A stretch of 64,000 nucleotides of DNA from Pokkaliibacter plantistimulans (GCF_003194385.1 NZ_LAPT01000029.1:1-64000); one strand, 5' to 3'; positions 49,016 to 58,668 are shown, counted from the first letter of the stretch. Notes: generated from the sequence alone by a model not told the origin. Made by a program: numbers and translations.

Positions 49016-51172
49016 TTATGTATATCCCTGACCTTCGAGAAAACCTTCAAACTCCTCTACCGGCATTGGCCTTCCCTGCAAATATCCCTGAGTCATATCG
49101 CAACCTGCTTCAGCCAGGAATTGCCACTGGGGCTGTGTTTCAACGCCTTCCGCCACGACTTTCAGACCTAAACTCTTAGCCAATGCCAAAATGGCGCAGA
49201 TAATTGCGCGATCTTCGTTATCGTTTTCGATATCACGAACAAAAGCTCTATCGATTTTCAGTGTTTGAATTGGTAGACGTTTGAGATACGCCATGGATGA
49301 ATAGCCAGTTCCAAAATCATCAATGGCCAGTCCGACACCCAAATCACGTAAAGCAAACAGCTGGTAAAGCGCCTCATCCACATCCAACATCAGTGTGCTC
49401 TCAGTCAACTCTAGTTCCAGCATCTCTGCAGGAACATCGAATCTCTTAAGCAACTCACTTACTTTATCTACCAGAGACGCATCCATCAGCTGTCTGGCAG
49501 ACAGATTGACGGCGATAGGGATAGTCCACCCCATCAATCGCCAGTCCGCGATTTGTCGACAAGCCTCCTCAAGCACCCAATAACCCAAGTTAACAATCAT
49601 GCCAGTCTCTTCTGCGACTGGAATAAACTCCATAGGTGAAATCATTCCCTCCTCACCCAAAGGAAACCAACGGATGAGAGCCTCAACGCCGGCTAACTGA
49701 CATGGACTAGACGTATCCATTTTGGGCTGATAAAACAACTTCAACTCATTACGGGGAATGGCCTGCCGCAGCTTGTTAGCAATTTGCAAGCGTCCCTGAG
49801 GATGCTCCCCCATAGAGTTTTCATAACAGAGAATACGATTCTTCCCCAGCGCCTTGGCACGAAAACGTGCCATATCGGCGTGTTTAAATAACTCATCAGC
49901 GTCTCTGGCTTGATTAGGAAAAAGAGCAACACCTAATGTAGCGCTGGGGTAGATTTGTTTGCCGTTTATATCAAAGCATTCTGTGCAGATGGTATGCAGC
50001 TCTCGGGCGACTGACAGAGCCTCAGCTTCAGAAGGGACATCAGGTATCAAAACAGCAAATTCGTCCGCTTCCAATCGGGCAATCTCACCGCGTTGACCTA
50101 GCTGCTTCTTCAACTTTCTCGCTACAGCAATCAAGAGCGCATCGCCAGTGGCATGCCCCCATGACTCGTTCACCAGCTTAAAGTTATCCATATCCAGCAG
50201 TATCAGTCCAAGCTGACGAGAAGCTTCAGCCTGCTTCATTAATCGATTGAGATTATCGACGAAATGCTGGCGGTTGGGTAAATCAGTCAATACATCAAGG
50301 TAGGCCAATTGATTAAGCTTACGCTCAGCCAGCCGCTGCTCTGTAATATCACTGAAAAACAGGACAAAGTGAGTGACCTCTCCCTGCTCCCCCAGAACGG
50401 ATGAGATATCCATTTGGCTAATATACATCTCGCCATTTTTATTCCGATCTAACACCTCTCCACGCCAGTGTCCCTGAGTAAACAACTGGGTCAACATTGA
50501 CTGATAGAACGGTTGACCATGCCAGCCAGAGCCTAGCATTCGTGGTTTACGGCCAATGATCTCGGCCTGCTCGTAGCCACAGATATCCGTACAAGCCTGG
50601 TTGGTATTCAGGATATTAAAATGCCGATCTGTAATGATGATGCCCTGAGCAGCATGTTCCAGTACATGCGCCGCTATTTGCACTCTATTTTCCAGAACCC
50701 GGGAAGAAGTAACATCCTCCAGCACGCCAACCCAGCGTTTATGCCCATCATCACTCAGGCAAATAGCGCGCAGGGAAAAGTGATACGCCTGCTGATCCAA
50801 CGTAAGAGGAAATGACAAATTTGACTGCTTTGCCGTCGAGCTTGACTGCATCAATCCGCGCAGAAACTCTTGTTCTGATTCTGGGAGAGCAGTAATCCAG
50901 TCTGCGGAGCGTAGCCAATATAATGAACTATCCACGCCTAGTAATCTTTTCAGCTCAGGCGACAGCCACCAACCCTCCTCACTACGATATTCCCAGACAT
51001 AACCGCCCATGAGCTGCATTGCCTGTCGTAGCCGACTCCATTCAGCTTCTATTCTGGAAAAGCCACGCGATGATCCATCCTCAGAAAGATGGCCGATACG
51101 CTCTATCAAACTAGTGAGCGTTGGAAACCACTGTTTATCCCAAGATGAATTCATCATATCCAGCGTAGCCAT
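49016..51172 (-). CDS. PAS-PAS-GGDEF(degenerate)-EAL protein
   Basis: 718 aa, no membrane segment. PAS 1 about 45-155, PAS 2 about 165-280 ([24 protein letters not shown]), GGDEF domain about 285-450, EAL domain about 465-712. The cyclase signature is ARLEADEF, i.e. Glu-Ala replace the two glycines at 368-369, so cyclase activity is unlikely. EAL residues are complete: EALIRW (497-), [32 protein letters not shown] and AEGVETQ. Prediction: a cytoplasmic cyclic-di-GMP phosphodiesterase tuned by PAS sensing and perhaps by GTP at the degenerate domain. Confidence 0.92.
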   Translation of the reverse strand: MATLDMMNSSWDKQWFPTLTSLIERIGHLSEDGSSRGFSRIEAEWSRLRQAMQLMGGYVWEYRSEEGWWLSPELKRLLGVDSSLYWLRSADWITALPESEQEFLRGLMQSSSTAKQSNLSFPLTLDQQAYHFSLRAICLSDDGHKRWVGVLEDVTSSRVLENRVQIAAHVLEHAAQGIIITDRHFNILNTNQACTDICGYEQAEIIGRKPRMLGSGWHGQPFYQSMLTQLFTQGHWRGEVLDRNKNGEMYISQMDISSVLGEQGEVTHFVLFFSDITEQRLAERKLNQLAYLDVLTDLPNRQHFVDNLNRLMKQAEASRQLGLILLDMDNFKLVNESWGHATGDALLIAVARKLKKQLGQRGEIARLEADEFAVLIPDVPSEAEALSVARELHTICTECFDINGKQIYPSATLGVALFPNQARDADELFKHADMARFRAKALGKNRILCYENSMGEHPQGRLQIANKLRQAIPRNELKLFYQPKMDTSSPCQLAGVEALIRWFPLGEEGMISPMEFIPVAEETGMIVNLGYWVLEEACRQIADWRLMGWTIPIAVNLSARQLMDASLVDKVSELLKRFDVPAEMLELELTESTLMLDVDEALYQLFALRDLGVGLAIDDFGTGYSSMAYLKRLPIQTLKIDRAFVRDIENDNEDRAIICAILALAKSLGLKVVAEGVETQPQWQFLAEAGCDMTQGYLQGRPMPVEEFEGFLEGQGYT

Positions 51173-51277
51173 ACATCCCAGACTGTTATCGCCAACTTAG
51201 TTTTGCCATTACCTGACCTTATCAGTCCGGTAGCACTGCACAATCACTCAGCAATCATTTCAGAAACAACAAATTAA

Positions 51278-51781
51278 TCACATCTTCTCATTTCGCTGTA
51301 CAGACCGCCAGTAGCGAAAGGCGCTCATACTAGTCTCCGTAATGGGACCCATTAGCTCAGTTGAGATATTTGCTACGGGTATGAACCATGCTTCCTCTAC
51401 TTCTTCAGGCTGAAGGCATAGCTCTCCATCCCACATACAGGAGTAGACTCGACCCCAGACCTGATAGTCATCACCCTCATCAAAGAACATGCCGTGATCA
51501 GTTAGAACAGCCTTAACACCCAGCTCCTCTTCCAGCTCCCGCTGTGCTGCATCCCTCCACTCTTCATCAGCAGCGACAACACCGCCAGCAGACAACTCTA
51601 GCCAGCCCGGTCGAAAATCCTTGCGCATAGTACGACGATGTACACATATCTCACCGGCACTGTTAAAGACCAACACATATACAGCGCGATGACATAATCC
51701 TTCCGCACGCATTCGTGCACGAGAGACACTGCCTATGACGGTATTCTCGCGGTCAACCCACATAATCAGCTCATCACTCAT
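51278..51781 (-). CDS. Nudix hydrolase, YfcD-like
   Basis: 167 aa. Complete Nudix box at residues 67-89: G-x5-E-x7-REL-EE-LG with hydrophobic end (GVVAADEEWRDAAQ then RELEEELGV). N-terminal part VDRENTVIGSVSRARMRAEGLCHRAVYVLVF resembles, in two stretches, the isopentenyl-diphosphate-isomerase-like YfcD/MutT branch. It hydrolyses a nucleoside-diphosphate-linked substrate of unknown identity. AGAGGG precedes the ATG. Confidence 0.9.
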   Translation of the reverse strand: MSDELIMWVDRENTVIGSVSRARMRAEGLCHRAVYVLVFNSAGEICVHRRTMRKDFRPGWLELSAGGVVAADEEWRDAAQRELEEELGVKAVLTDHGMFFDEGDDYQVWGRVYSCMWDGELCLQPEEVEEAWFIPVANISTELMGPITETSMSAFRYWRSVQRNEKM

Positions 51782-51840
51782 CTATATCCCTCTCAAACGA
51801 GATGTACGACTCACAACATGATGAACATTCGTTCCAAACA

Positions 51841-51882
51841 TTGATACTTATCAAAGGCCTGAAACCGCACTTTAGATATAGT
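51841..51882 (+). promoter_or_regulatory. FNR/ANR-type promoter, class II
   Basis: Perfect FNR/ANR box TTGAT-ACTT-ATCAA at 51841-51854, and -10 TATAGT at 51877-51882. With transcription starting about seven bases after the -10 (near 51889), the box centre falls at -41.5, the exact class II activation position. There is no -35 of its own. It reads towards the candidate small RNA. Confidence 0.75.
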
Positions 51883-51888
51883 GATCAT

Positions 51889-51975
51889 CGAAAGCTAACG
51901 CTTTCCTCCCTGGCTCACTTGGCTCCTGAAGAGTATGGGAGCGGCCCTTTCCCCGGAAAGGGCCTTTATTTTTTC
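51889..51975 (+). ncRNA. Candidate small RNA, oxygen-regulated
   Basis: About 75-87 nt between the predicted start and the end of the terminator T-tract. Stem-loop 1: GAAAGC-TAAC-GCTTTC (51890-51905), right at the 5' end. Then an unpaired C/U-rich segment containing TTTCCTCCC (51902-51910), able to pair with Shine-Dalgarno sequences. Stem-loop 2: GCTCC / GGAGC (51922-51942). Stem-loop 3 is the terminator. No open frame with a ribosome site fits, and no known RNA family is recognised. Alternative: an attenuated leader of the ModA-like gene whose start is 47 bp beyond the terminator. Confidence 0.62.
51943..51975 (+). terminator. Strong intrinsic terminator
   Basis: GGCCCTTTCC-CC-GGAAAGGGCC: perfect 10-bp GC-rich stem followed by TTTATTTTTTC. 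Minimal 2-nt loop written, in practice the closing C-G opens to a tetraloop. No protein gene upstream on this strand ends here. Confidence 0.9.
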
Positions 51976-52010
51976 TTTCTCTTCTTTTTATTAGGCGCAA
52001 TTCAGGCATA

Positions 52011-52745
52011 ATGCGCTCACCTCCAATGATCACTCGTCACCCTGCTATGGTTTCCCTGGTTAGATCCTGCCTAGTCGTTGCAATATGTTCTGGTATTGCG
52101 AACGTGTGTTTTGCTGCACCTTTTTCCATACAGATAGATGAAACACTGAAGCCATTGCAGTCCATAATTGCAGCGGAGCTACCACAATACTGTGAGTTGC
52201 AGCCTCAGTTTTTCATTGAGCAGCAGGATATCCCGCCTGAAAATCTGGCAGCGTCACTCCGTCTGAGCTGGCGTGCTGACGGCTATTATGAAGACGACAC
52301 CTTACTAGCCACAGCACCATTAGCATTGTGGCGCCCGCAGTCTGCAACCAGTGTCACCCTTGCAGATCTTGATCCAACCTTACCGTTAGCCATAGCTGAC
52401 CCACGTAAAGATGCCTACGGCCAGGCCAGTCAGAGCTATCTGGTCGAAAATCACACCTGGCCGTGGCCGGTGGAACTTATTAGCCTTCAGCCCAGCCAGC
52501 GTATATTTGACGTCCTGCGACAAAATGGAGCTTCACAAGGGTTCGTACCTGTTCCCTTGCTGATGGAAGCAGGAATTGATCGCAACCAATGGGCGGTGAT
52601 GCCTCCATCAAAGCTCCGCCCTGTTGCGGTTATTGATCACTTCTATCTTGATGACCCAGAGCAAGAAGCCTGCTGGCTACACCTACTGGATAGTGCCGTG
52701 ATAGTTAACGCTCTGGAGAAGCTAGGTTACGAACTCCCGCAATAA
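52011..52745 (+). CDS. ModA-like periplasmic substrate-binding protein
   Basis: 244 aa. Signal peptide with core SLVRSCLVVAICSGIANVCFA cut before APF in meaning (cleavage near residue 36; ATGs at 52011, 52026 and 52047 are all possible). Mature part resembles the molybdate-binding ModA group: PLALWRPQSA, LADLDPTLPLAIADPRKDAYGQASQSYL in two stretches, and GASQGFVPVPLL. It should bind a small anion or similar ligand. There are no modB/modC permease or ATPase genes next to it, so the role is uncertain. Confidence 0.7.
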   Translation: MRSPPMITRHPAMVSLVRSCLVVAICSGIANVCFAAPFSIQIDETLKPLQSIIAAELPQYCELQPQFFIEQQDIPPENLAASLRLSWRADGYYEDDTLLATAPLALWRPQSATSVTLADLDPTLPLAIADPRKDAYGQASQSYLVENHTWPWPVELISLQPSQRIFDVLRQNGASQGFVPVPLLMEAGIDRNQWAVMPPSKLRPVAVIDHFYLDDPEQEACWLHLLDSAVIVNALEKLGYELPQ

Positions 52746-52943
52746 CTATCACCCCTGCACACTCTTCAGCAATCTGACCAGCTATTTTCAATATTGAATC
52801 TGTAAATAGTTGGCAACATTGGTCTTTTTAGTTCCCGCAGATACTGTCTAACTCGTCGTGAAAAGAGAGCCTCTAATTCACGAAAGTAGCCTCTCCTACG
52901 TAGCAGATAGTTGACAAGAGTTTAACTTGATAACTTGCAGAGA

Positions 52944-53339
52944 CTATGCTGCGGCCATGTGTAGCTGTAGACGCTCCCTGATATCGTCAGTAATGCGTAC
53001 CGATTTCTTTTGAATCCAATCGTAGTAAACCATTGTCACTCGACCTCTAGCCCCCAGCGTTTCACCTTGCCAGGCCTCCTGCAGGACGACAAATGAAGAG
53101 TTGCCAATACGCTCAATCCAAGTCTTCACCTCTACTGGCTGATTGAAGAACAACTCACCAATAAAATCGACCTCAAGTCGCGCCAGAATCAGATTCCATT
53201 TTTTGGGGTCCATATCTGGCGTAAACAGCGGGAACAAATCATTCCTGGCTAACTCGAACCAGACAGGCAGGCGGGTGTTATTAATATGACCTAAAGCATC
53301 CGTATCGTAAAAGCCTGGTTCAATCATCTTGCTAAACAT
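52944..53339 (-). CDS. Acyl-CoA thioesterase, hotdog fold
   Basis: 131 aa from the ATG at 53339 (GGAG eight bases upstream); the longer frame adds a Cys/Asn-rich stretch unlike the family. It belongs to the 4-hydroxybenzoyl-CoA thioesterase/YbgC group: IEPGFYDTDALGHINNTR with the catalytic Asp in DTDALGHINN, then FELARNDLF and VEVKTWIERIGNSSF. The physiological acyl-CoA is unknown. It lies 87 bp downstream of the LysR gene on the same strand. Confidence 0.85.
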   Translation of the reverse strand: MFSKMIEPGFYDTDALGHINNTRLPVWFELARNDLFPLFTPDMDPKKWNLILARLEVDFIGELFFNQPVEVKTWIERIGNSSFVVLQEAWQGETLGARGRVTMVYYDWIQKKSVRITDDIRERLQLHMAAA

Positions 53340-53426
53340 GATTACTACTCCACTGCCGTTATTTGTCTGGCAGCAGTTATCACAATTATTTACGTTTACG
53401 TCAACTGAACATCGCAAAACGCAGAA

Positions 53427-54347
53427 TCACAGATCCATGCCCACTTTCTTACACTGCAATTTAAGATGAGAGGGGAGATTTTGTACGAACCAGTCACGCG
53501 CCTTCCCACCTGGTTTTGGCTTCCAGTACAAAGAAACTGGCACCGGCTCACGCTCTTTCACTACCGGAATTTGTACCAATGCGCCTTCTTCAATTAGCGG
53601 GTCAGCCATTTTAACCGGCAGAAAACCACTACCCATCCCTTGCTTCAAGGCGGCAATCTTGGCGTTAAAGCTGGATACAGTGAGTGTTGGTTGACGGTCT
53701 AGCAAGCCAGTGGACAGCGGTGCACGATCACGCGAGGTGTCTGCAACGACGATCGCGCGATACTGTCTGATGTCTTCATCATCAGCTGGGCGTTGCAGCC
53801 TGGTAAGAGGATGATCCGGTGCCGCGACATAATGAAAGTTCACGTACCCTAATGTGATCTGATGCAGGCCACGAGCAAATTCAGGGTGCAGTGGCGCAAC
53901 TAACAAGTCTGCACGATCATTCAGCAACGCGTCCCATCCACCACCGAGCACATCCTCTTGCAATCTGATGTCGGTATGCCCCTGCTCTTCCCTGTAGAAA
54001 TGCCCCACCAATTCGAGAATTGGAAAAACAGGCATTACAGAATCAACAGCCAGTGTCAGACGCGACTCCCATCCATTGGCCAACTGCCTGGCCTCCTCAA
54101 CGATTCGCTCAGATGTCTGCAACAGCTGCCGCCCCTGCTCCAGTAAATACTGCCCGGCGGGAGTTAACTTGGCCTTATGCCCCTGCCGATCGAACAGCAG
54201 CATGTCCATATCCTGCTCCAGCTTCTGAATGGTGTAGGAAACGGCAGATGTCACTTTATTCAGATCATCTGCAGCTCCGGCAAAGCTTCCTCGCCTGTCA
54301 ATGGCATCCAGTACACGTAAGGCTTCCAGACTGATCGGTAGTGACAT
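53427..54347 (-). CDS. LysR family transcriptional regulator
   Basis: 306 aa from the ATG at 54347 (AGGA nine bases upstream); the frame extends 24 codons further without a site. N-terminal HTH (about 5-63: SLEALRVLDAIDRRGSFAGA, then VTSAVSYTIQKLEQ) and C-terminal two-lobe effector domain (about 90-295). It is divergent from the RutE-like nitroreductase gene, 159 bp apart, the usual arrangement for LysR control of its neighbour. Effector unknown. Confidence 0.9.
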   Translation of the reverse strand: MSLPISLEALRVLDAIDRRGSFAGAADDLNKVTSAVSYTIQKLEQDMDMLLFDRQGHKAKLTPAGQYLLEQGRQLLQTSERIVEEARQLANGWESRLTLAVDSVMPVFPILELVGHFYREEQGHTDIRLQEDVLGGGWDALLNDRADLLVAPLHPEFARGLHQITLGYVNFHYVAAPDHPLTRLQRPADDEDIRQYRAIVVADTSRDRAPLSTGLLDRQPTLTVSSFNAKIAALKQGMGSGFLPVKMADPLIEEGALVQIPVVKEREPVPVSLYWKPKPGGKARDWFVQNLPSHLKLQCKKVGMDL

Positions 54348-54506
54348 AATGGATATTCCTGTTGTATCAATCGCAAGTACGGGTATCGCATCTAAAAAAA
54401 CAGCGTCCAGGCGCCTCAATTAGATACTCAATATCAGACGATGGCTTGTTTTTTTCGCATTGGCACATTAACTCAAAGATACTTAGCTCCCAAGGAAAAC
54501 GAATCC

Positions 54507-55097
54507 ATGTCCAACCTCTCGCAGGATGCAATGCAGCAACTCTTCAGTGATGCCAGAACGCACAGCCACTGGCAGCCTCGCTCCATCGAAGACTCACTAT
54601 TACAGGCTTTATATGAACAGGCTAAATGGGGACCAACCAGCATGAACTGCCAGCCCATGCGGCTGGTTTTTGTAAAGTCGCCGGAAGCCAAAGAAAAGCT
54701 CAAGCAAGCCCTGGCGCCTGGCAATGTCGATAAAACGATGAATGCCCCGGTAACCGTTATCGTTGCCACGGATATGACATTTTATGAAGGTATGCCCAGG
54801 CTGTTCCCTGCCAATGCAAATGCCAGAGATATGTTTGCCAACAATACGGCGTTAGCGGAAGCAACCGCCCTGCGTAACGCGACGCTACAAGGTGGCTACC
54901 TGATTTTGGCCGCCCGCGCACTCGGACTGGATTGCGGGCCAATGTCCGGTTTCAATGCCGATCTAGTGAATGATCTGTTTTTCGCAGGCACAGCCATCAA
55001 AGCAAACTTCCTTATTAATCTCGGTTATGGCCTCTCAGACAAAGTCTATCCTCGAGGACCACGCTACGACTTTGACGAGGTGTGCACTATTACCTGA
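54507..55097 (+). CDS. Nitroreductase, RutE/malonic semialdehyde reductase-like
   Basis: 196 aa from the ATG at 54507 (AAGGA upstream), the same length as E. coli RutE; the longer frame to 54441 is not supported. FMN-dependent nitroreductase fold: [29 protein letters not shown] (flavin/substrate site), [20 protein letters not shown]-like segment and [15 protein letters not shown]. RutE reduces 3-hydroxypropenal/malonic semialdehyde in pyrimidine breakdown, but no rut genes are here, so the substrate is open. Confidence 0.85.
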   Translation: MSNLSQDAMQQLFSDARTHSHWQPRSIEDSLLQALYEQAKWGPTSMNCQPMRLVFVKSPEAKEKLKQALAPGNVDKTMNAPVTVIVATDMTFYEGMPRLFPANANARDMFANNTALAEATALRNATLQGGYLILAARALGLDCGPMSGFNADLVNDLFFAGTAIKANFLINLGYGLSDKVYPRGPRYDFDEVCTIT

Positions 55098-55325
55098 GTC
55101 TTTATACTTGCTTGCCTACAGGCAGTCATTTCTCTGGCTGCCTGCATTGTACTGGGCTAAGTTAAATGAACTATAAAAACCTTATTCAACCAGCAACTCC
55201 TTGGCTTCAGGCTAAAAACACACGCACAGACAGGTGCATTACTCAGGTACAGGCAACGCTAGTTGCATTGGATGCGCCAGCCTGATACAAGACTGGCAGT
55301 TTTTTACCCTTAGGAAGTTCAAAGG

Positions 55326-57719
55326 ATGGCAAAAGCGCCTCGTCTTTCCCCTTTACAGCCGGAACAGCTGTCCGTTCATCTAAGTAAGAGCGATCTACCA
55401 TTTTCATCAACTGCTGACCTTGAGCCACTCAGCGGTATCCTGGGTCAGGAAAGGGCTGTAAGAGCATTGCAATTTGGTGTTGCCATGCGTCGCCCAGGCT
55501 ACAACATCTTCGTCATGGGCGAGCCCGGTACTGGCCGAGCTTCATATGTACGCTCCTATTTGAAAAGTGAAGCCAAGCGTCAGAAGACGCCATCGGACTG
55601 GGTGTACGTCAATAACTTCAGTGACCAGCGTTCCCCCAATGCTATTGAGCTGCCAGCCGAGGCGGGCGCGGCCTTCAAAGACGACATCAACCAACTTATT
55701 GATAATCTGCTGCTCACTTTCCCGGCAGCCTTTGAAGACCCACGCTATCAGCAAAGCAAAAATGCCATCGAGCGTGAGTTCAATCAAAACTACGAAGAAG
55801 CCTTGGAGCGCGTAGAAAAGGCAGCCAGTCGCCAGGGCATTGCGCTATTCCGTGAAGCAGGTTCAGTGTCTTTTGCACCGATTGTCGAAGGCAAGCCCCT
55901 TGATGATGCAGACTTCACACAGCTCTCTGAAGAAGAGCGTGATCGCATAAATAGCCAGATCAGTGATCTGGAAAGCCAGTTACGTGATGAACTTATTGGC
56001 CTTCCCCTGTGGCGTCGTGAGACCAGCGAGAAACTGCGCACGCTGAATCAGAGCACTATTTCAGAGTCAATCGCCCCACTGCTGACTCCCCTCCAGGAGA
56101 AGTACGAAAGCAATCAGGAAGTATTGACCTACCTGCAGCAGGTAGCCAGCAACCTTCAGAAAATTGTCATTGAAGAACTGGTTGATCAGGACACCCGCGA
56201 CGAACCCGCAAAACGAGAAGCACTATCGTCCCTGTACAGCCCCAATCTGGCGGTCTCCAGAAAGCAGACAGCTGGCACCCCCGTGGTGTACGAGCCTCAC
56301 CCAACCTACAACAATCTATTTGGTCGCATTGAGTATCTGCATGACCAAGGCGCACTGGTGACCAATTACCAGCAAATCTGCGCGGGCGCATTACATGCAG
56401 CCAACGGCGGTTACCTGATCGTCGATGCCGATAAGGTTCTGTCAGACTATGTATGGGACGCCCTGAAGCGTGCACTGAAACGTCGTGAGCTGAAAATTGA
56501 GTCACCCTACGCAGAAATGGGTCTGGTCAGCACTACTACGCTTTCACCAGAGACTATTCCACTGGATGTCAAACTTGTCCTGATTGGCTCGCGCGACATT
56601 TACTACGCATTGCAGTCGCTGGACCCAGAGTTCAGTGAAATGTTCCGTGTACTGGTCGACTACGAAGACTACATTGAACGCACACCAGACAATCTGATGT
56701 CGTTCTGTCGTCTGATTCGTGATCGCTGCGACAAAGAGGGTTACCTCAGCCTGAGCGATGATGCCATTGCACGTCTCATCACCCACAGCGCGCGCCTGGC
56801 TGAGCATCAGCACCATATGACTGCCTCCATTGGCGAGCTGTTCGAACTGCTGGCAGAGGCCGACTATCTGGCAAGACTGGGGTCTGCCGAGCAGATTACC
56901 GGTGAACATATCCAACGTGCGCTGAAAGCCAAACAAGAGCGTACTGGGCGTGTGAGCGAAGAAGTCAACAAGCAGATTCTGGACGGCACTGTTTTGCTCG
57001 AAACCAGCGGCAAAGCTGTCGGCAAAATCAATGGCCTCACTGTCATGTCGATTGGTGATGCCCAGTTCGGTGCCCCAGCACGCATCAGCGTTACCGCCTA
57101 TCCGGGTTCCAAAGGGATTGTCGACATCGAGCGCGAAGTTGACCTGGGCCAGTCAATTCATTCCAAGGGAGTGATGATTCTGTCGGGCTATCTGGGCAAC
57201 ATGTACGCTCAAGAGACCCCGATGACGCTGTGCGCCCATATTGCCATGGAGCAAAGCTATGGTTACATCGATGGTGACAGCGCCTCTCTGGCAGAACTGT
57301 GCTGTCTGATCTCGGCTTTGATCAAAGCCCCCCTGAAGCAGTCTCTGGCCATCACAGGCTCAGTCAATCAGCATGGTGAAGTGCAACCGATTGGCGGAGT
57401 CAATGAGAAAATCGAGGGCTTCTTCCGCGTATGCCAGGCACGTGGTTTAACTGGTGAACAGGGTGTTGTCATTCCGAAAAGTAATGTACAGAACCTGGTG
57501 CTGGAAGATGATGTTGTTGACGCAGTACGTCAGGGCAAGTTCTCTATTTATGCCGTATCAACAGTAGATGAAGCCTTGGAACTATTCACTGGCCAGACGG
57601 CCGGTGTTATACGCAAAGATGGCACCTTTCCCAAACGCAGCCTGAATGCCAGAGTTATTGATCGCCTTGAAGAGCTGGCCAGAATCAGCTTGGAATTTGG
57701 CGACGGAGACGAAGAGTAA
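55326..57719 (+). CDS. LonB/YcbZ-type ATP-dependent protease
   Basis: 797 aa. N-terminal AAA region with nucleotide loop GEPGTGRAS at 65-73, where Arg replaces the usual Walker Lys; I recall Arg here in this Lon subfamily, so it is not necessarily a defect. A helical, Glu-rich insertion (about 130-290) follows, then the second part of the ATPase (LIVDADKVLSD; DPEFSEMFRV) and the Lon proteolytic domain with Ser652 (DGDSASLAE) and Lys695 (GGVNEKIEGF), 43 residues apart as in Lon. Soluble. Targets unknown. GGAAG lies eight bases before the ATG. Confidence 0.9.
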   Translation: MAKAPRLSPLQPEQLSVHLSKSDLPFSSTADLEPLSGILGQERAVRALQFGVAMRRPGYNIFVMGEPGTGRASYVRSYLKSEAKRQKTPSDWVYVNNFSDQRSPNAIELPAEAGAAFKDDINQLIDNLLLTFPAAFEDPRYQQSKNAIEREFNQNYEEALERVEKAASRQGIALFREAGSVSFAPIVEGKPLDDADFTQLSEEERDRINSQISDLESQLRDELIGLPLWRRETSEKLRTLNQSTISESIAPLLTPLQEKYESNQEVLTYLQQVASNLQKIVIEELVDQDTRDEPAKREALSSLYSPNLAVSRKQTAGTPVVYEPHPTYNNLFGRIEYLHDQGALVTNYQQICAGALHAANGGYLIVDADKVLSDYVWDALKRALKRRELKIESPYAEMGLVSTTTLSPETIPLDVKLVLIGSRDIYYALQSLDPEFSEMFRVLVDYEDYIERTPDNLMSFCRLIRDRCDKEGYLSLSDDAIARLITHSARLAEHQHHMTASIGELFELLAEADYLARLGSAEQITGEHIQRALKAKQERTGRVSEEVNKQILDGTVLLETSGKAVGKINGLTVMSIGDAQFGAPARISVTAYPGSKGIVDIEREVDLGQSIHSKGVMILSGYLGNMYAQETPMTLCAHIAMEQSYGYIDGDSASLAELCCLISALIKAPLKQSLAITGSVNQHGEVQPIGGVNEKIEGFFRVCQARGLTGEQGVVIPKSNVQNLVLEDDVVDAVRQGKFSIYAVSTVDEALELFTGQTAGVIRKDGTFPKRSLNARVIDRLEELARISLEFGDGDEE

Positions 57720-57736
57720 CAGTCCACAACTCAGGC

Positions 57737-57769
57737 TATGGCCAGATTGCGCAATGCAATCTGGCCATA
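57737..57769. terminator. Hairpin after Lon-type protease
   Basis: Perfect 14-bp stem TATGGCCAGATTGC and complement, 5-nt loop, 17 bp after the stop codon. The T-run is poor. Confidence 0.65.
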
Positions 57770-58404
57770 CACATCCTGATTAACACCTCTGCCCTTCACT
57801 ACTGCCTAGCAAAGGCATTTCCATGCCTCTCCTCTTACCCACCTCACAAGTAGACAGTGTTGGCTCAGGATACCTGACAGTACAATTCAGAGCACTTTGT
57901 ATATAAATTGAAAATCTAATTGTAAAATACTGTTCCGTGATTACACTACGTAGCAATAGCAATACCCATGGAAGGCAACGTCGTGCATAACAGTCCTAAA
58001 AGTCAGACTAACTACATCTCTTATTTATCATCGCTCACTTATTTACTTCATCGAGCACGAACCCATTATCCAGCGAGTCAGCCCCCTGACGTAACGAGTG
58101 ACACAGCCCTAAATGCTCTGTCGCACATGACGATAAATACTGGTAAAGACCGCAAAATTGCCGACAGTGATGTTTCCATAGCACTTATGGGGAAGTGAGT
58201 CAGTGTCTACCACCGCGTTTTCTTTGTAGCAAAGATGTAATCTGTTGTAGCGATTTTTAGTCAGTAACTGCGTAGATATTGACTCGCTATCGTTGTAAAA
58301 CGTTTGATGTGGCCCACGTAGCCTAAAACACGGATAAGTCCCGCTCAGCTATGGGCGACCGCTTATTACTTTTCTTCTGGATCTACTCAAAACAGGAATG
58401 TCTT
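57770..58404. other. Long gap with one doubtful small ORF
   Basis: 635 bp with no clear gene, locally AT-richer. The only candidate is a 71-residue frame from a GTG at 57983 to 58198 with GGAAGG seven bases upstream (start VHNSPKSQTNYISYLSSLTY). It has no recognisable motif. No terminator, tRNA or repeat was seen in the remainder. Confidence 0.4.
57983..58198 (+). CDS. Possible small protein, unknown
   Basis: 71 aa, polar, with a Tyr/Leu-rich N-terminal part and the ending KIADSDVSIALMGK. The only support is a well-placed GGAAGG before GTG 57983 (an ATG at 57968 is in frame) and its position in an otherwise empty gap. It matches nothing I know. Confidence 0.3.
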   Translation: MHNSPKSQTNYISYLSSLTYLLHRARTHYPASQPPDVTSDTALNALSHMTINTGKDRKIADSDVSIALMGK

Positions 58405-58650
58405 ATGAGTGGCTCTATTCCTCTGAACCTCCAGTTTGCCCTGATGCTCTTCAATGGCGTTGGTACGCTCTTGGTAGGCATTGCCGTTGTGGATCTGCTG
58501 ACACCGCTAGACCTGGTTCCCGACGGTTGGCGATTCCCTTTCTACCAGTGGACGATGATTATTGTGGGTGTCTGCATGTGCATAACGGCAGGAATCATTC
58601 GCCTGAGAGCATTGATTCAGATAAATGCTGACAATCACAACAATGACTGA
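58405..58650 (+). CDS. Small two-helix membrane protein
   Basis: 81 aa from the ATG at 58405 (CAGGA seven bases upstream); the longer frame to 58351 is not needed. Two membrane helices (about 8-30 and 47-69) separated by a short loop TPLDLVPDGWRFPFYQW, and a polar tail rich in Asn/Asp. Family unknown; could be an inner-membrane accessory protein. Confidence 0.6.
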   Translation: MSGSIPLNLQFALMLFNGVGTLLVGIAVVDLLTPLDLVPDGWRFPFYQWTMIIVGVCMCITAGIIRLRALIQINADNHNND

Positions 58651-58668
58651 GATTGAGCACCAAGCGAA

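Noticed and set aside
51802-52011. 69-residue frame over the small-RNA region
   Set aside because: It runs through the terminator and ends in a phenylalanine run coded by the T-tract; no ribosome site.
55119-55144. Inverted repeat CAGGCAG / CTGCCTG after the RutE-like gene
   Set aside because: Only 7 bp with a 12-nt loop and no T-run; too weak to call a terminator.
55520-55546. Dead Walker A in the Lon-type protease (Arg for Lys)
   Set aside because: I recall Arg at this place as usual for the subfamily, so it is not evidence of a broken gene.
57780-57962. 60-residue minus-strand frame after the Lon-type gene
   Set aside because: No ribosome site, no motif, and it ends inside an otherwise featureless gap.
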